Shown piece by piece: positions 7,749-16,535 of a DNA stretch of 64,000 bases (within the stretch, counting starts at the first letter, position 1; the number at the start of each line of letters is the position of its first letter). The DNA lies in NCBI GenBank assembly GCA_903892415.1, contig CAITIQ010000606.1, forward strand, positions 216,012-280,011. The letters run 5' to 3'. Position numbers and translations under genes: made by a program. The notes below the pieces were generated by a model. The model did not search any database, was not told the origin of the DNA, and was given only the letters and a program-made list of their open reading frames with translations. This DNA is from an uncultured delta proteobacterium (GTDB taxonomy: Bacteria; Myxococcota_A; Polyangia; Polyangiales; Polyangiaceae).

Positions 7749-8783
7749 ATGCCCATCACATATCGGGACGCCGGTGTCGACATTGACGCAGGCAACGCGC
7801 TCGTCAGCCGAATTGCTCGCCTTGCCAAGCCCACTCGCACCCCCCACGTGCTGGCCGATATTGGCGGCTTTGCTGGGCTTTGCGCAATTCCCCCCGGGTT
7901 GAAAGAGCCCATCTTGGTGAGCGGCACCGACGGCGTTGGCACCAAGCTCAAGGTGGCCTTCGCCACCGGCGTTCACGACAGCATCGGGATCGATCTCGTG
8001 GCCATGTGCGTGAACGACATCGTCACCTGTGGCGCCCAACCGCTCTTTTTCCTCGACTACTTCGGCACCGGCAAGCTCTCGGTCGACGTCGGTGAAGCGG
8101 TGATTCGCGGTATCGCAGAGGGCTGCAAACAAGCGGGTTGCGCCTTGCTCGGAGGAGAGACGGCGGAGCTACCCGGGATGTACGCCGAGGGCGAGTATGA
8201 CCTCGCGGGTTTCGCCGTGGGCGTGGTCGAGCGCAGCAAGATCATCGACGGGAAAGCCTGCAGTGAGGGCGACGTCGTGATAGCCATCGCCTCCTCGGGG
8301 CTGCACTCGAACGGCTACTCGCTCGCGCGCCGCGTGCTGCTCGAGGAGATGAAGTTGAGCCTCACGGAGCTGCTTCCCGGCGGCGACAAGACGGTGGGTG
8401 AGGCGTTGCTCGTCCCGACGAAGATCTACGCGCGCACGGTGGCCTCGCTGTTTGCCGGGCTGGAGGACAAGCTGCACGCGCTTTGCCACGTGACCGGCGG
8501 CGGGCTGCCGGAGAACCTGCCGCGGGTGTTGCCCGAAGGGTTGGGCGCTCACCTGAACCTCGCTTCGTACGAAAGGCCGCTCATCTTCCAGGTGATCCAA
8601 AAGGGTGGCCCGGTGGACGAGGCGGAGATGTTGCGGACCTTCAATGTCGGCGTTGGGCTCGTGCTCGTGGTCGCTCGTGAGGCTGCTGAGCAGGCGCTCG
8701 AGGCCGCGCGCGCCGCCGGTGAAACAGCCTGGGTGCTCGGGGAGATCGTCAAGGCGAGCGGAGCCCGCGTCACCTTCGCGTAG
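7749..8783 (+). CDS. purM: Phosphoribosylformylglycinamidine cyclo-ligase (AIR synthase)
   Basis: 344 aa, full length. PurM closes the imidazole ring of FGAM with ATP to give AIR, the fifth step of purine synthesis, in the cytosol. The N-terminal TYRDAGVDIDAGN, the SGTDGVGTKLKVA loop, GIDLVAMCVNDI, and ALLGGETAELPGMY are diagnostic. The C-terminal half has CHVTGGGLPENLPR. ATG 7749 gives the usual N-terminus; a TTG at 7743 is in frame. purD lies 600 bases downstream with a dCMP deaminase gene on the other strand between them. The promoter must lie within or beyond the divergent mutT coding region. Confidence 0.97.
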   Translation: MPITYRDAGVDIDAGNALVSRIARLAKPTRTPHVLADIGGFAGLCAIPPGLKEPILVSGTDGVGTKLKVAFATGVHDSIGIDLVAMCVNDIVTCGAQPLFFLDYFGTGKLSVDVGEAVIRGIAEGCKQAGCALLGGETAELPGMYAEGEYDLAGFAVGVVERSKIIDGKACSEGDVVIAIASSGLHSNGYSLARRVLLEEMKLSLTELLPGGDKTVGEALLVPTKIYARTVASLFAGLEDKLHALCHVTGGGLPENLPRVLPEGLGAHLNLASYERPLIFQVIQKGGPVDEAEMLRTFNVGVGLVLVVAREAAEQALEAARAAGETAWVLGEIVKASGARVTFA

Positions 8784-8819
8784 CTTCGCGCAGGGTGCAG
8801 CGAGCTCAGGGGTGCAGGC

Positions 8820-9245
8820 TCAGATCTGCACCTCTTGCAGAGCGATGCCGAGCTTCTCGGCAAACTCGAAGATGCGCTCGTCTCGATAGAACTCAGCGAA
8901 GGCGATGCGGATGATCCCAGCGTTGGCGATCATCTTGAAGCAGTTCCAGCACGGTGAGGCCGTCACGTAGATCGTCGATTGGTCGATGCGCACGCCGTTG
9001 CGCGCCGCTTGAATGATGGCGTTGTTCTCCGCGTGAATGGTGCGCACGCAGTGATTGTCCACCATCATGTGGCCGACCTCGTCGCAGTGCGGCAGGCCTC
9101 GGATGCTGCCGTTGTAGCCGGAGGCCAGAATCGATTTGTCGCGCACGATCACAGCGCCGACGTGTTTGCGATCGCAGGTCGCGCGCGTTGAAACTTCCTT
9201 GGCGATGCGCATGAAGTACTCGTCCCAGCTGGCTCGGTTCGACAT
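8820..9245 (-). CDS. dCMP deaminase-family zinc enzyme
   Basis: 141 aa, a complete cytidine/deoxycytidylate deaminase fold. Zinc ligands are visible as HAENN (about residue 70) and PCWNC (about residue 99), with the catalytic Glu in HAE. The GAVIVRDKSILASGYNGS strand and the GLPHCDE segment match dCMP deaminases and ComEB, which convert dCMP to dUMP for dTTP synthesis. It sits between purM and purD on the opposite strand, consistent with a nucleotide-metabolism neighbourhood. ComEB-like naming would also be possible. Confidence 0.92.
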   Translation of the reverse strand: MSNRASWDEYFMRIAKEVSTRATCDRKHVGAVIVRDKSILASGYNGSIRGLPHCDEVGHMMVDNHCVRTIHAENNAIIQAARNGVRIDQSTIYVTASPCWNCFKMIANAGIIRIAFAEFYRDERIFEFAEKLGIALQEVQI

Positions 9246-9357
9246 TCAGCACCCTTACGCCGATGGTTCATCGAAACCAAGGCTCTCCGCGCGCCGGTGC
9301 GGCTTCTCTCGTTGCGTCAGGGTTGCTGCGCGCCGCAGCGTTCATTAGCGAGGGGCC

Positions 9358-10638
9358 ATGAGCGAATCGACGCGGCAGATTCTGATTCTCGGCTCCGGCG
9401 CGCGGGAGCACTCGATCGCCGACGCGATTCTGCGCTTTGATAGCGCCCGCCGAGTCGTGGTCGCGCCAGGTAACGGCGGTATCTCGGGCGCTGGGCTCTC
9501 GAGTCAGCCGGTGGATTTGGCGAACCACGCGCAGGTGATTGAGCTCGCGCGATCTTTGGCTGTGGAGTTGGTGATCGTCGGGCCAGAAGCACCCTTGTGT
9601 GACGGCATCGTCGATAGCCTCGAGGAGGCCGGTTTTGCCGTGTTCGGCCCGTCTAAGGCGGCAGCTCGACTCGAAGCCTCGAAGGCCTTCCTCAAGAGCT
9701 TTGCGGCGCGCCATCGCATCCCGACCGCAGCCTTCGAGATCGTCACCAGCTTCGCCGAAGCCGAGGCGGCGATCCTCCGGCGTGGGGCGCCGATCGTGGT
9801 GAAGGCTTCGGGCCTTTGTTCCGGCAAGGGCGTGGTGGTTGCAACCACGGTGGAGGAAGCGCTGGCCGCCGCAAAGTCGATGCTGGTCGATCGGATCTTT
9901 GGCGCCGCTGCTGATGAGGTCGTGCTGGAGGACTGTCTGCCCGGGACCGAAGCGAGCGTGTTTGCGCTTTCGGATGGCGAACGTTTCCTGGTGTTACCGC
10001 CGTTCCGCGATCACAAGCGCCTGCTCGATGACGACCGTGGGCCCAACACTGGCGGCATGGGCGTGGTCGGTCCGGTGGAGGAGCTATCAGCGGAGACGCT
10101 GAGCCGCATCACGAGCGAGATCATCGAGCCGACGCTCGCAGGTATGCGCAAAGAAGGAGCGCCTTTTCGCGGGGTGCTGTTCGCGGGGGTGATGATCGAC
10201 GCGAACGGGGTGCCCTCGCTGCTCGAGCACAACGTGCGTTTCGGCGACCCGGAGTGTGAAGCGCTGATGTCGCTGCTCGAGGGCGACGTGCTCGCCGCGC
10301 TCGAGGGCTGTGCAACGCGCAGCTTGAATCCCGACCTGCTTTCGATTCCCCAAGGGCGTCACGCGGCGGTGGTCATCCTCGCCGCCGAGGGCTACCCAAT
10401 GAACCCAAGGTCGGGGGACCTGATCCAGGGTCTCGAGCAAGCTGAGCGTTTGGGCGCAAAAGTCTTTCACGCGGGCACGGCTCGAAACGGCGAGGGCCTG
10501 GTGACGAAGGGTGGTCGGGTGCTGGCGGTGACAGCGTGCGGGTCGAGCCGAGAAGCGGCGAGGGCGGTCGCCTACGCCGCCGCCGACGTCATTCAATTTC
10601 GCGGCAAACAGTTGCGCCGGGACATTGGTGCTCAGTGA
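9358..10638 (+). CDS. purD: Phosphoribosylamine-glycine ligase (GAR synthetase)
   Basis: 426 aa, the standard PurD length. An ATP-grasp enzyme joining phosphoribosylamine and glycine. Diagnostic segments are ILGSGAREHSIA at the N-terminus, VVAPGNGGIS, VIVGPEAPLCDGI, PIVVKASGLCSGKGVV, FRDHKRLLDDDRGPNTGGMG and NVRFGDPECEAL. The start is ATG 9358. The stop TGA overlaps the GTG start of the following pseudouridine synthase (GTGA, 10635-10638), so the two are probably translated together. Confidence 0.98.
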   Translation: MSESTRQILILGSGAREHSIADAILRFDSARRVVVAPGNGGISGAGLSSQPVDLANHAQVIELARSLAVELVIVGPEAPLCDGIVDSLEEAGFAVFGPSKAAARLEASKAFLKSFAARHRIPTAAFEIVTSFAEAEAAILRRGAPIVVKASGLCSGKGVVVATTVEEALAAAKSMLVDRIFGAAADEVVLEDCLPGTEASVFALSDGERFLVLPPFRDHKRLLDDDRGPNTGGMGVVGPVEELSAETLSRITSEIIEPTLAGMRKEGAPFRGVLFAGVMIDANGVPSLLEHNVRFGDPECEALMSLLEGDVLAALEGCATRSLNPDLLSIPQGRHAAVVILAAEGYPMNPRSGDLIQGLEQAERLGAKVFHAGTARNGEGLVTKGGRVLAVTACGSSREAARAVAYAAADVIQFRGKQLRRDIGAQ

Positions 10639-11327
10639 GCTCAGGCCAGCTTCAGCTGCTCGAGGAGAGCGAGCAGCTGTTGTTCGTCGCCAAGCCGTCG
10701 GGCTGGGTCGTCCACCGTGGCTTTTCCGGTGATGAGTGGACGGTCCTTAGCGAGCTGCGGCAGATGGGCTACCGGGACTTGCACCCGGCGCATCGCCTGG
10801 ACCGCGGGACCAGCGGCGTGTTGGTGATCGCTAAAACGGTGGAAATGGCGCGGGAGCTGCAGCGGGCCTTCGCCGAGGAGAGGGTGCACAAGCTGTATTG
10901 GGCCGTGGTGCGCGGGCTACCTGCTGAACCAAACTTCGATGTCGACCACGCCATCCCTTGTGATGAAGGCGGTCCACGCGTCCCTGCGCGCACGCTGGGC
11001 AAGCTGCTTTCGACCACGGTGCTCAGCGATTCTCCGCTGCGGGAGAAGCGCTATTCGCTGATGGCCGCAGAGCCGCGGACCGGGCGTTTTCATCAGGTGC
11101 GTCGGCACCTGAAACACTTGGGGCACCCTGTGGTTGGTGACACCACCTACGGCCGCAGTGAACACAACGCGCTGCTGCGCGAACGTTGCGGCCTGGAGCG
11201 CTTGGCCTTGCACGCGCGCTCGATCGAGCTGCAGCTCACGGGCGGTACGGTGCGGGTCGAAGCCCCTTTACCCGAGGATCTGTCCACGCCGATGCACCGG
11301 CTCGGCCTCGAATGGCCCGCTAGCTAG
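10635..11327 (+). CDS. truC: RluA-family pseudouridine synthase, TruC-like
   Basis: 230 aa. The catalytic motif HRLDRGTSGVLVIAK holds the conserved Asp, and the C-terminal GRFHQVRRHLKHLGHPVVGD followed by TTYG is the hallmark of the TruC branch, which makes pseudouridine at position 65 of some tRNAs. There is no S4 domain, also as in TruC. I chose GTG 10635 because it overlaps the purD stop and gives the normal N-terminus; upstream in-frame sequence is inside purD. The substrate assignment is by family resemblance. The 3' end overlaps the convergent gene by eight bases. Confidence 0.85.
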   Translation: MSSGQLQLLEESEQLLFVAKPSGWVVHRGFSGDEWTVLSELRQMGYRDLHPAHRLDRGTSGVLVIAKTVEMARELQRAFAEERVHKLYWAVVRGLPAEPNFDVDHAIPCDEGGPRVPARTLGKLLSTTVLSDSPLREKRYSLMAAEPRTGRFHQVRRHLKHLGHPVVGDTTYGRSEHNALLRERCGLERLALHARSIELQLTGGTVRVEAPLPEDLSTPMHRLGLEWPAS

Positions 11328-11832
11328 CGACCCGTTTGTGCGCCTCGAGGGCCTGTGCCACGCACTCCTCACGGAACTGACTGATCAGCCGGACCAGGGG
11401 CGTTGCATCCCCGTTCCCTCGTGCCCTCGCGAGGTGCTCCGCGCCGGCTCCAATTTCGTCCACGAGCGCGACCTTGGTTCGCGGCCGCACTGCACGAATC
11501 GCCAGGCCAGCGACCGAGCGCACCATCGCGTTGAGGAAGCCTTGGGTCAGGATCACGACGGAGGCCGCGACGATGCGCCCGTCATAGTCGCGCATCAGGC
11601 TCTTCAGTTCACGCTCGAGCGACGAGCGGTCGCGGCTGGCGGGACCGACCTCCGCCAGGTGCACGAGCGCAGCGCGCTGGGGACCCACCGCCTCAATCAC
11701 CCTTTCGAGCGCACGTCGATACGCGACAAACGTGCTGAGCGGCGGCGGTTCGGTAAAGCGCACCAAGACCACGTCAGTCGACGTGGCGATTTGTGCTGGT
11801 TCTGTCTGCAATACCCAGGAAAAAGCCGCCAT
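11320..11832 (-). CDS. Conserved-looking hypothetical protein
   Basis: 170 aa, soluble, alternating beta strands and helices (VVLVRFTEPPPLSTFVAYRRAL; RAALVHLAEVGPASR; KVALVDEIGAGAEHL). The architecture is reminiscent of STAS/SpoIIAA-like proteins, but no defining motif is present and I do not assign the family. It lies 18 bases downstream of the DTW gene on the same strand, so the two are probably cotranscribed. It converges with and slightly overlaps truC. Confidence 0.65.
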   Translation of the reverse strand: MAAFSWVLQTEPAQIATSTDVVLVRFTEPPPLSTFVAYRRALERVIEAVGPQRAALVHLAEVGPASRDRSSLERELKSLMRDYDGRIVAASVVILTQGFLNAMVRSVAGLAIRAVRPRTKVALVDEIGAGAEHLARARGNGDATPLVRLISQFREECVAQALEAHKRVAS

Positions 11833-11850
11833 AAAGGGAACTCACGCTTC

Positions 11851-12513
11851 CTACGACCCTGTGTCTTCCCGCGTAACACCGCTCGCTTCCACTGGCGTCC
11901 GTGGTTTCCCCGACGAACGTAGCGTTAGCGACCTCGTCACGAAAAGTTCGAACACGCGGTTGAGCTCCTGCGCGACCTCGGGCCCCTCGAGAATGGCCAG
12001 GGCTCGGCCAATGGCCTCGATGGTGGAGAGGGTGCCTTCTCGCGGGTTGCGCCGCAGGCGGTAGCGTGAAGGCTCTCCGCCGCTTGGCAGTGTCACCCGC
12101 GTTGCTTCGCGCGCATCGGGGTCCCGTCTCGCGGTGCGCTGGGCCTGACTCCAGTTGCCGTCGGGGACAATCAACACCACCGGGCCGTCCTTCGCGTGCT
12201 CCGGCGTCAGCACCTCTGCGTCTTCATAGGGAAAAAGCACCAGTCGGCGGCCCTCTGGCAGAGCTTCACGAGGCGGTTGGTTTGGAAGCCCGCGGATCAG
12301 GATCTGGCCACGCACGAGCGAGCGCATGGCGAGCCGGCCGGTGTTGGTCGTCCGCCGCTGCTCCACGTGGTGCATGATCAGCACAACGGCACAATTGGTC
12401 TTGAGTCGCGGCAAGTCCCCACAAATACATAGGTCCAGCGGGAGTCCGCACCAGGAACAGCGCGGCAAGCGGTTCTCGACGCGTTTGGAAGCAGGAATAG
12501 CGCCGTATTGCAC
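11851..12513 (-). CDS. DTW-domain tRNA-uridine aminocarboxypropyltransferase (TapT-like)
   Basis: 220 aa. An N-terminal zinc ribbon (CSWCGLPLDLCICGDLP) is followed by the DTW/YfiP fold: VVLIMHHVEQRRTTNT, LFPYEDAE, the signature VPDGNWSQAQR (the usual DGTW has Asn for Thr here), and LRRNPREGTLSTIEA. The family transfers the 3-amino-3-carboxypropyl group of SAM to a tRNA uridine (acp3U47 in E. coli TapT). The start is GTG 12513; an AGGAGG lies upstream but with an unusually long gap of 13 bases. A frame stop just upstream rules out an earlier start. Confidence 0.88.
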   Translation of the reverse strand: MQYGAIPASKRVENRLPRCSWCGLPLDLCICGDLPRLKTNCAVVLIMHHVEQRRTTNTGRLAMRSLVRGQILIRGLPNQPPREALPEGRRLVLFPYEDAEVLTPEHAKDGPVVLIVPDGNWSQAQRTARRDPDAREATRVTLPSGGEPSRYRLRRNPREGTLSTIEAIGRALAILEGPEVAQELNRVFELFVTRSLTLRSSGKPRTPVEASGVTREDTGS

Positions 12514-12604
12514 GGCCTGGGATCAACCTCCTGCAACTCCGCGTCAACCTATCCGCGTGCTGTCCAAGCTTGATGGCCTCTACGAGTGAGGCTAAGCCAG
12601 CCAG

Positions 12605-14221
12605 ATGAGTGTAGGGGCAAGCGTGATGACGGCTGAGTCGAAGCGGACGGATAGTTCTTTGGTGATTGAGTGCTTTGAGCCCGCCACGCGCCGCAAGCTG
12701 GGCGAGGTCGCGGTCACGCGGCCCGAAGAAGTGAAGCAGGTCGTACTCAAGGCGCGTCGCGCCCAACAGCAGTTCCGGTCAACGAGCTTCGCCGAGCGTC
12801 GCGAGTTGCTTGGGGCCATCCTGGACCACGTGCTCGAGCACGCTGATGAGCTCTGCGATTTCATCGTACGAGACGCTGGCAAGACGCGTGAGAACGCGAT
12901 GCTCGGTGAGATCTGGCCGGTGTGCGAGAAGCTGCGTCACACCATGCAATCGGGAGAGGAAGCCCTGCTTCCGGAGACTGTTTCTTCCGGCATGTTCCCC
13001 CATAAGCGGGCCGAGATTCGCTACATCCCACTCGGCGTTATCGGCATCATCGCTCCTTGGAACTACCCGCTCCAAAACCTGTTGGGGCCCGCCATCCCTG
13101 CGCTGTTCGCGGGCAACGCCGTGGTCATCAAGGCCAGCGAAGCCGTGGCCTGGTCCACAGAGCGCTTCCAACAAATCTTCGACGCTGCGCTGGACAAGGT
13201 CGGGCTGCCGCGCGCGTTGGTTCAGATCATCAATGGCTACGGCGCGACTGGCGCGGCCTTGGTCTCGTCGGGCGTCGATAAAGTCATTTTCACTGGCTCG
13301 ATGGCCAATGGCCGCAAAGTGATTGAAGAGAGCGCGAAGTCGCTAACGCCCGTGATCCTCGAGCTCGGTGGCAAAGACGCGTTCATCGTTTGTGATGACG
13401 CGAATCTCGAGCAAGCCGCGCACGCAGCCATGGCCGGCGTCTTCATCGCGGCTGGTCAAAACTGCCTGGCGGCTGAGCGCTTCATCGTCTTTGACTCGGT
13501 GTATGACGCCTTCGTCGGGCGGGTCAAAGTCCTCACCGAGGCCCTGCGGCAAGGGGATCCGCGCGGTGAATCGCGGGTAGACATCGGCGCCATGGCAACG
13601 CCGGCGCAACTCCGCGTAGTGGCGGATTTAGTGGATGACGCAGTTCGCCGAGGTGCTCGTGTTCTGGTTGGCGGTCAGCGTGCGCTCGTTGAGCAAGGGG
13701 ACTACTTCGCTCCAACCATCTTGGTGGACGTGCCCAAAGATGCCCGCATCCTGAGCGAGGAGACCTTCGGTCCGGTGATGGTCATTCTGCGCGTGAAGGA
13801 CGAGGAGGAGGCTATCGCCCTGGCCAATGGGACGGAGTACGGCCTATCTGCGACGGTGATGACCACGGATGCCAAGCGAGCCGAGCGCTTCGCCGAGCGC
13901 ATCGACTCGGGCGGGACCTCGGTCAATGATTTCGGCTTCACCTACATGGCGATGGACCTTCCGTTTGGCGGGGTTCGCGGTTCCGGCTTCGGTCGGCTCA
14001 ACGGGCGAGAAGGCATTCGGGCTTGTTGCAATCAGAAGGCCGTCTTGTTCGACCGGCTACCCGTCGGTGCGCCCTCCAAGCTCTATCCGATTGGCCCCTT
14101 CGATTACGATCTGGCCCGAGAAACGATTCGCAGTCTGTACGGCCGCGGGGCCGTCAAGAAGGCGTCGGCCGTTACCCAACTCGCCAAGACGGCGTGGGCT
14201 ACGATTCGCGGCAACACTTAA
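12605..14221 (+). CDS. Aldehyde dehydrogenase family protein
   Basis: 538 aa NAD(P)-dependent aldehyde dehydrogenase. Seen are the cofactor-fold segment GIIAPWNYPLQNLLGPAIPA, VIFTGSMANGRK, the catalytic Glu in LELGGKDA, the catalytic Cys in GQNCLAAER (about residue 287), EETFGPVM and PFGGVRGSGFGR. Longer than the usual 480-500 aa because of an extra 45 or so residues at the C-terminus. A second ATG at 12626 has a better-spaced ribosome site (GGGG, eight bases away) and may be the true start. Substrate unknown. The hybrid histidine kinase starts nine bases after the stop. Confidence 0.93.
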   Translation: MSVGASVMTAESKRTDSSLVIECFEPATRRKLGEVAVTRPEEVKQVVLKARRAQQQFRSTSFAERRELLGAILDHVLEHADELCDFIVRDAGKTRENAMLGEIWPVCEKLRHTMQSGEEALLPETVSSGMFPHKRAEIRYIPLGVIGIIAPWNYPLQNLLGPAIPALFAGNAVVIKASEAVAWSTERFQQIFDAALDKVGLPRALVQIINGYGATGAALVSSGVDKVIFTGSMANGRKVIEESAKSLTPVILELGGKDAFIVCDDANLEQAAHAAMAGVFIAAGQNCLAAERFIVFDSVYDAFVGRVKVLTEALRQGDPRGESRVDIGAMATPAQLRVVADLVDDAVRRGARVLVGGQRALVEQGDYFAPTILVDVPKDARILSEETFGPVMVILRVKDEEEAIALANGTEYGLSATVMTTDAKRAERFAERIDSGGTSVNDFGFTYMAMDLPFGGVRGSGFGRLNGREGIRACCNQKAVLFDRLPVGAPSKLYPIGPFDYDLARETIRSLYGRGAVKKASAVTQLAKTAWATIRGNT

Positions 14222-14230
14222 GAGCGTCCC

Positions 14231-16513
14231 TTGGCGGTCGTTTGGTTTCAGAAGGAGATCCCACCTTGGCTTCCGCCGCTGGCGGATGCTCTGGGCGTGG
14301 TCGTCACTGGTTTTGATCCGCGCTCGATTACGACTCGCAACGATCCCTTCGTAGTGCTGCTCGACGCTCGAGAGGAGGACCCCGAGCTGCTCGCGAGGCG
14401 TGCTCGCGAAGCGTTTGGCGCAGAGGCCGTGCTCGTCGCGCTGACGGGCCTCGAGGGGCTTCCGGACTCGGTCAAGCCGCTGGTGGACGTGTCCGCGGCA
14501 GCGGCGACGCATGTGGTTTTGCCTGTGCTTCGGCTTGCCCTCACGCTCGCAGCCGAGCGCCGCAAACGTCGAGCTGCCGAGTCCCGGGTGGCCCATCTAC
14601 GCAGTCAACCGTCGAGCGATCGCATCGCTTTCGACCTGGATGGTGCTGCGCTTGCGGCCGCGCGTATGGGGGTCGTGATGTTCGACAACACCCTGACCTG
14701 CCGGGTGTGGAACCGCTTCCTCGAGCAACGACTCGGGATTCCGGCGCAAGACGTGCTCGGAAAGCGGCTCGACAAGTTCGCCCTTGCCTTGCCACTCCAC
14801 GAGCTGGCGGAGAGGGCCTTGGCGGGGGACCTCGTCGACACCGGCGAGGTAAGGACGCAAGATCCAACCACTGGCGCCGTATTGTGGCTGCACGTCATCG
14901 CTAACCCTATTTATGACGACGCGGGTGAGATCCCGCGCGGCGTTGCCGCCGTGGTGCGCGACCTCACGCCACAACGGGTCGCAGAGGAGCTGCGTTATCA
15001 GACGGAGCGTGAGTTTCGGGCGTTGCTCGATGCGCTGCTCGAGGCGGGTATCGTCCACGTGGACGGCCGCATAGCGTTCGCCAACGCCACCACGGCAACC
15101 TTGACGCGGCACGCTGACGCCGCCGAGTTCATTGGCCGTACCTTCGTCGACCTCTTCTCGGCCGAAGATCGACGAGCTGCGCTCGAGCACGTTAGCGGCG
15201 CGATGACGGGCGCTCGCATGCCGCCGCAGGAGCTGCGACTGCTTCGCAAAGACGGCAGCATGCTGGTGGTGGAGATGACCTCGGCCTTGGTGCATTTCGA
15301 TGGGCGGGCCAGCGTGTTCTCGGTTGCGCGCGACGTGACCGAACGCAAGGAGCTGCAGGAACGTGTCGCCACCACCGACAGACTCGTGTCCATGGGCGTG
15401 CTCGCAGCAGGCGTCGCCCACGAGATCAACAACCCGCTGACCGCGCTGGTATCGAGTCTGGATTTCCTCGACGAAGAGATCGATCGGCTGGTGGTGCCGC
15501 GGCTCGAGATCGATACGAACGAGCAAGAGGAGATTCACGATCTGTTGCTGACCAGCAAAGAGGCGACCTACAGGATCCGCGATATCGTTCGAGATTTGCG
15601 GCTGTTTACGCGACCACACGAGGAGCGCTCCTCGATGGTGGACTTGCGGGAGACGCTCGATTCGACTGCGCGGTTGGCGCGTATCGAGATTCGACATCGT
15701 GCGCGGCTGGTGAAGGAGTTTCGGCCCGTGCCTCTCGTACACGGCAACGAGGCGCGGCTGGGGCAGGTGTTCCTCAACCTCGTGATGAACGCGGCTCAAG
15801 CGATCGCCGAGGGCGAGGTCGAGCGTAACGAGATAACGCTAGCGACCGACACCGATGAGCAGGGCAATGCGGTGGTCGAGGTGCGTGATACCGGGCGCGG
15901 TATCCCCGCGGCGATCTTGCCGCATATCTTCGAGCCGTTTTTTACGACAAAACCGGTCGGCGTGGGCACGGGGCTGGGGCTCTCGATCTCGCGCCGAATC
16001 ATCCAGGGCGCAGGTGGCCAGTTGGACGCCACAAGTGAGCCAGGCAAGGGCGCCGTGTTTCGCGTCACGTTGCCGGCGCTGACCGTGCGCCCCACCGTGC
16101 TCGCGAGCGATGCTCCTCGTCGCAGCATCGTCACGCGCGGGCGGCTCTTGGTGGTGGACGACGACGTCGCCGTTCGCCGGGCGCTGATTCGCATCTTAGG
16201 CGATGGTCATGACGTGATCACGGTGAGCTCCGGGGCCGAGGCGATCGAGACGGTGCTGTCGGGAGAGCGCTTCGACGTCATTCTGTGCGACCTGATGATG
16301 CCGCGCGTTACCGGAGACCGCTGCTACGAGCGAGTGCTCGAGATTGCTCCAGAGCAAGCGAGAAGGTTCGTGTTCATGACGGGCGGAGCGTTTACTCCCA
16401 GCGCGCGCGCCTTTTTGGAGAAGACCAACGCGCCGCTGATTGAAAAGCCTTTCGATCTCAGCTTGCTGCGCAACGTGATTCAGGAGGTGATGACCATCTG
16501 TGCGCAACAGTGA
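14231..16513 (+). CDS. PAS-domain hybrid sensor histidine kinase/response regulator
   Basis: 760 aa, soluble, TTG start. In order: a short N-terminal receiver-like or degenerate domain (about 1-95), PAS 1 (about 135-250), PAS 2 (about 255-375), HisKA with phospho-His H397 in GVAHEINNPLTAL, HATPase (N box LNLVMNAAQAI, G1 VRDTGRGIP, G2 GTGLGLS), and a C-terminal REC domain with phospho-Asp about D687 in CDLMMP and the acidic pair VVDDD. No membrane segment, so it senses an internal signal through PAS. It follows the aldehyde dehydrogenase gene closely and may be cotranscribed. Phosphorelay partner not seen in the window. Confidence 0.95.
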   Translation: MAVVWFQKEIPPWLPPLADALGVVVTGFDPRSITTRNDPFVVLLDAREEDPELLARRAREAFGAEAVLVALTGLEGLPDSVKPLVDVSAAAATHVVLPVLRLALTLAAERRKRRAAESRVAHLRSQPSSDRIAFDLDGAALAAARMGVVMFDNTLTCRVWNRFLEQRLGIPAQDVLGKRLDKFALALPLHELAERALAGDLVDTGEVRTQDPTTGAVLWLHVIANPIYDDAGEIPRGVAAVVRDLTPQRVAEELRYQTEREFRALLDALLEAGIVHVDGRIAFANATTATLTRHADAAEFIGRTFVDLFSAEDRRAALEHVSGAMTGARMPPQELRLLRKDGSMLVVEMTSALVHFDGRASVFSVARDVTERKELQERVATTDRLVSMGVLAAGVAHEINNPLTALVSSLDFLDEEIDRLVVPRLEIDTNEQEEIHDLLLTSKEATYRIRDIVRDLRLFTRPHEERSSMVDLRETLDSTARLARIEIRHRARLVKEFRPVPLVHGNEARLGQVFLNLVMNAAQAIAEGEVERNEITLATDTDEQGNAVVEVRDTGRGIPAAILPHIFEPFFTTKPVGVGTGLGLSISRRIIQGAGGQLDATSEPGKGAVFRVTLPALTVRPTVLASDAPRRSIVTRGRLLVVDDDVAVRRALIRILGDGHDVITVSSGAEAIETVLSGERFDVILCDLMMPRVTGDRCYERVLEIAPEQARRFVFMTGGAFTPSARAFLEKTNAPLIEKPFDLSLLRNVIQEVMTICAQQ

Positions 16514-16535
16514 ACTGCCGGCTCGCTAGCGCTGT

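Noticed and set aside
14597..15799. Open frame antisense to the hybrid kinase (400 codons)
   Set aside because: Gln/His/Arg-rich composition without family features; the sense strand has intact PAS and HisKA domains.
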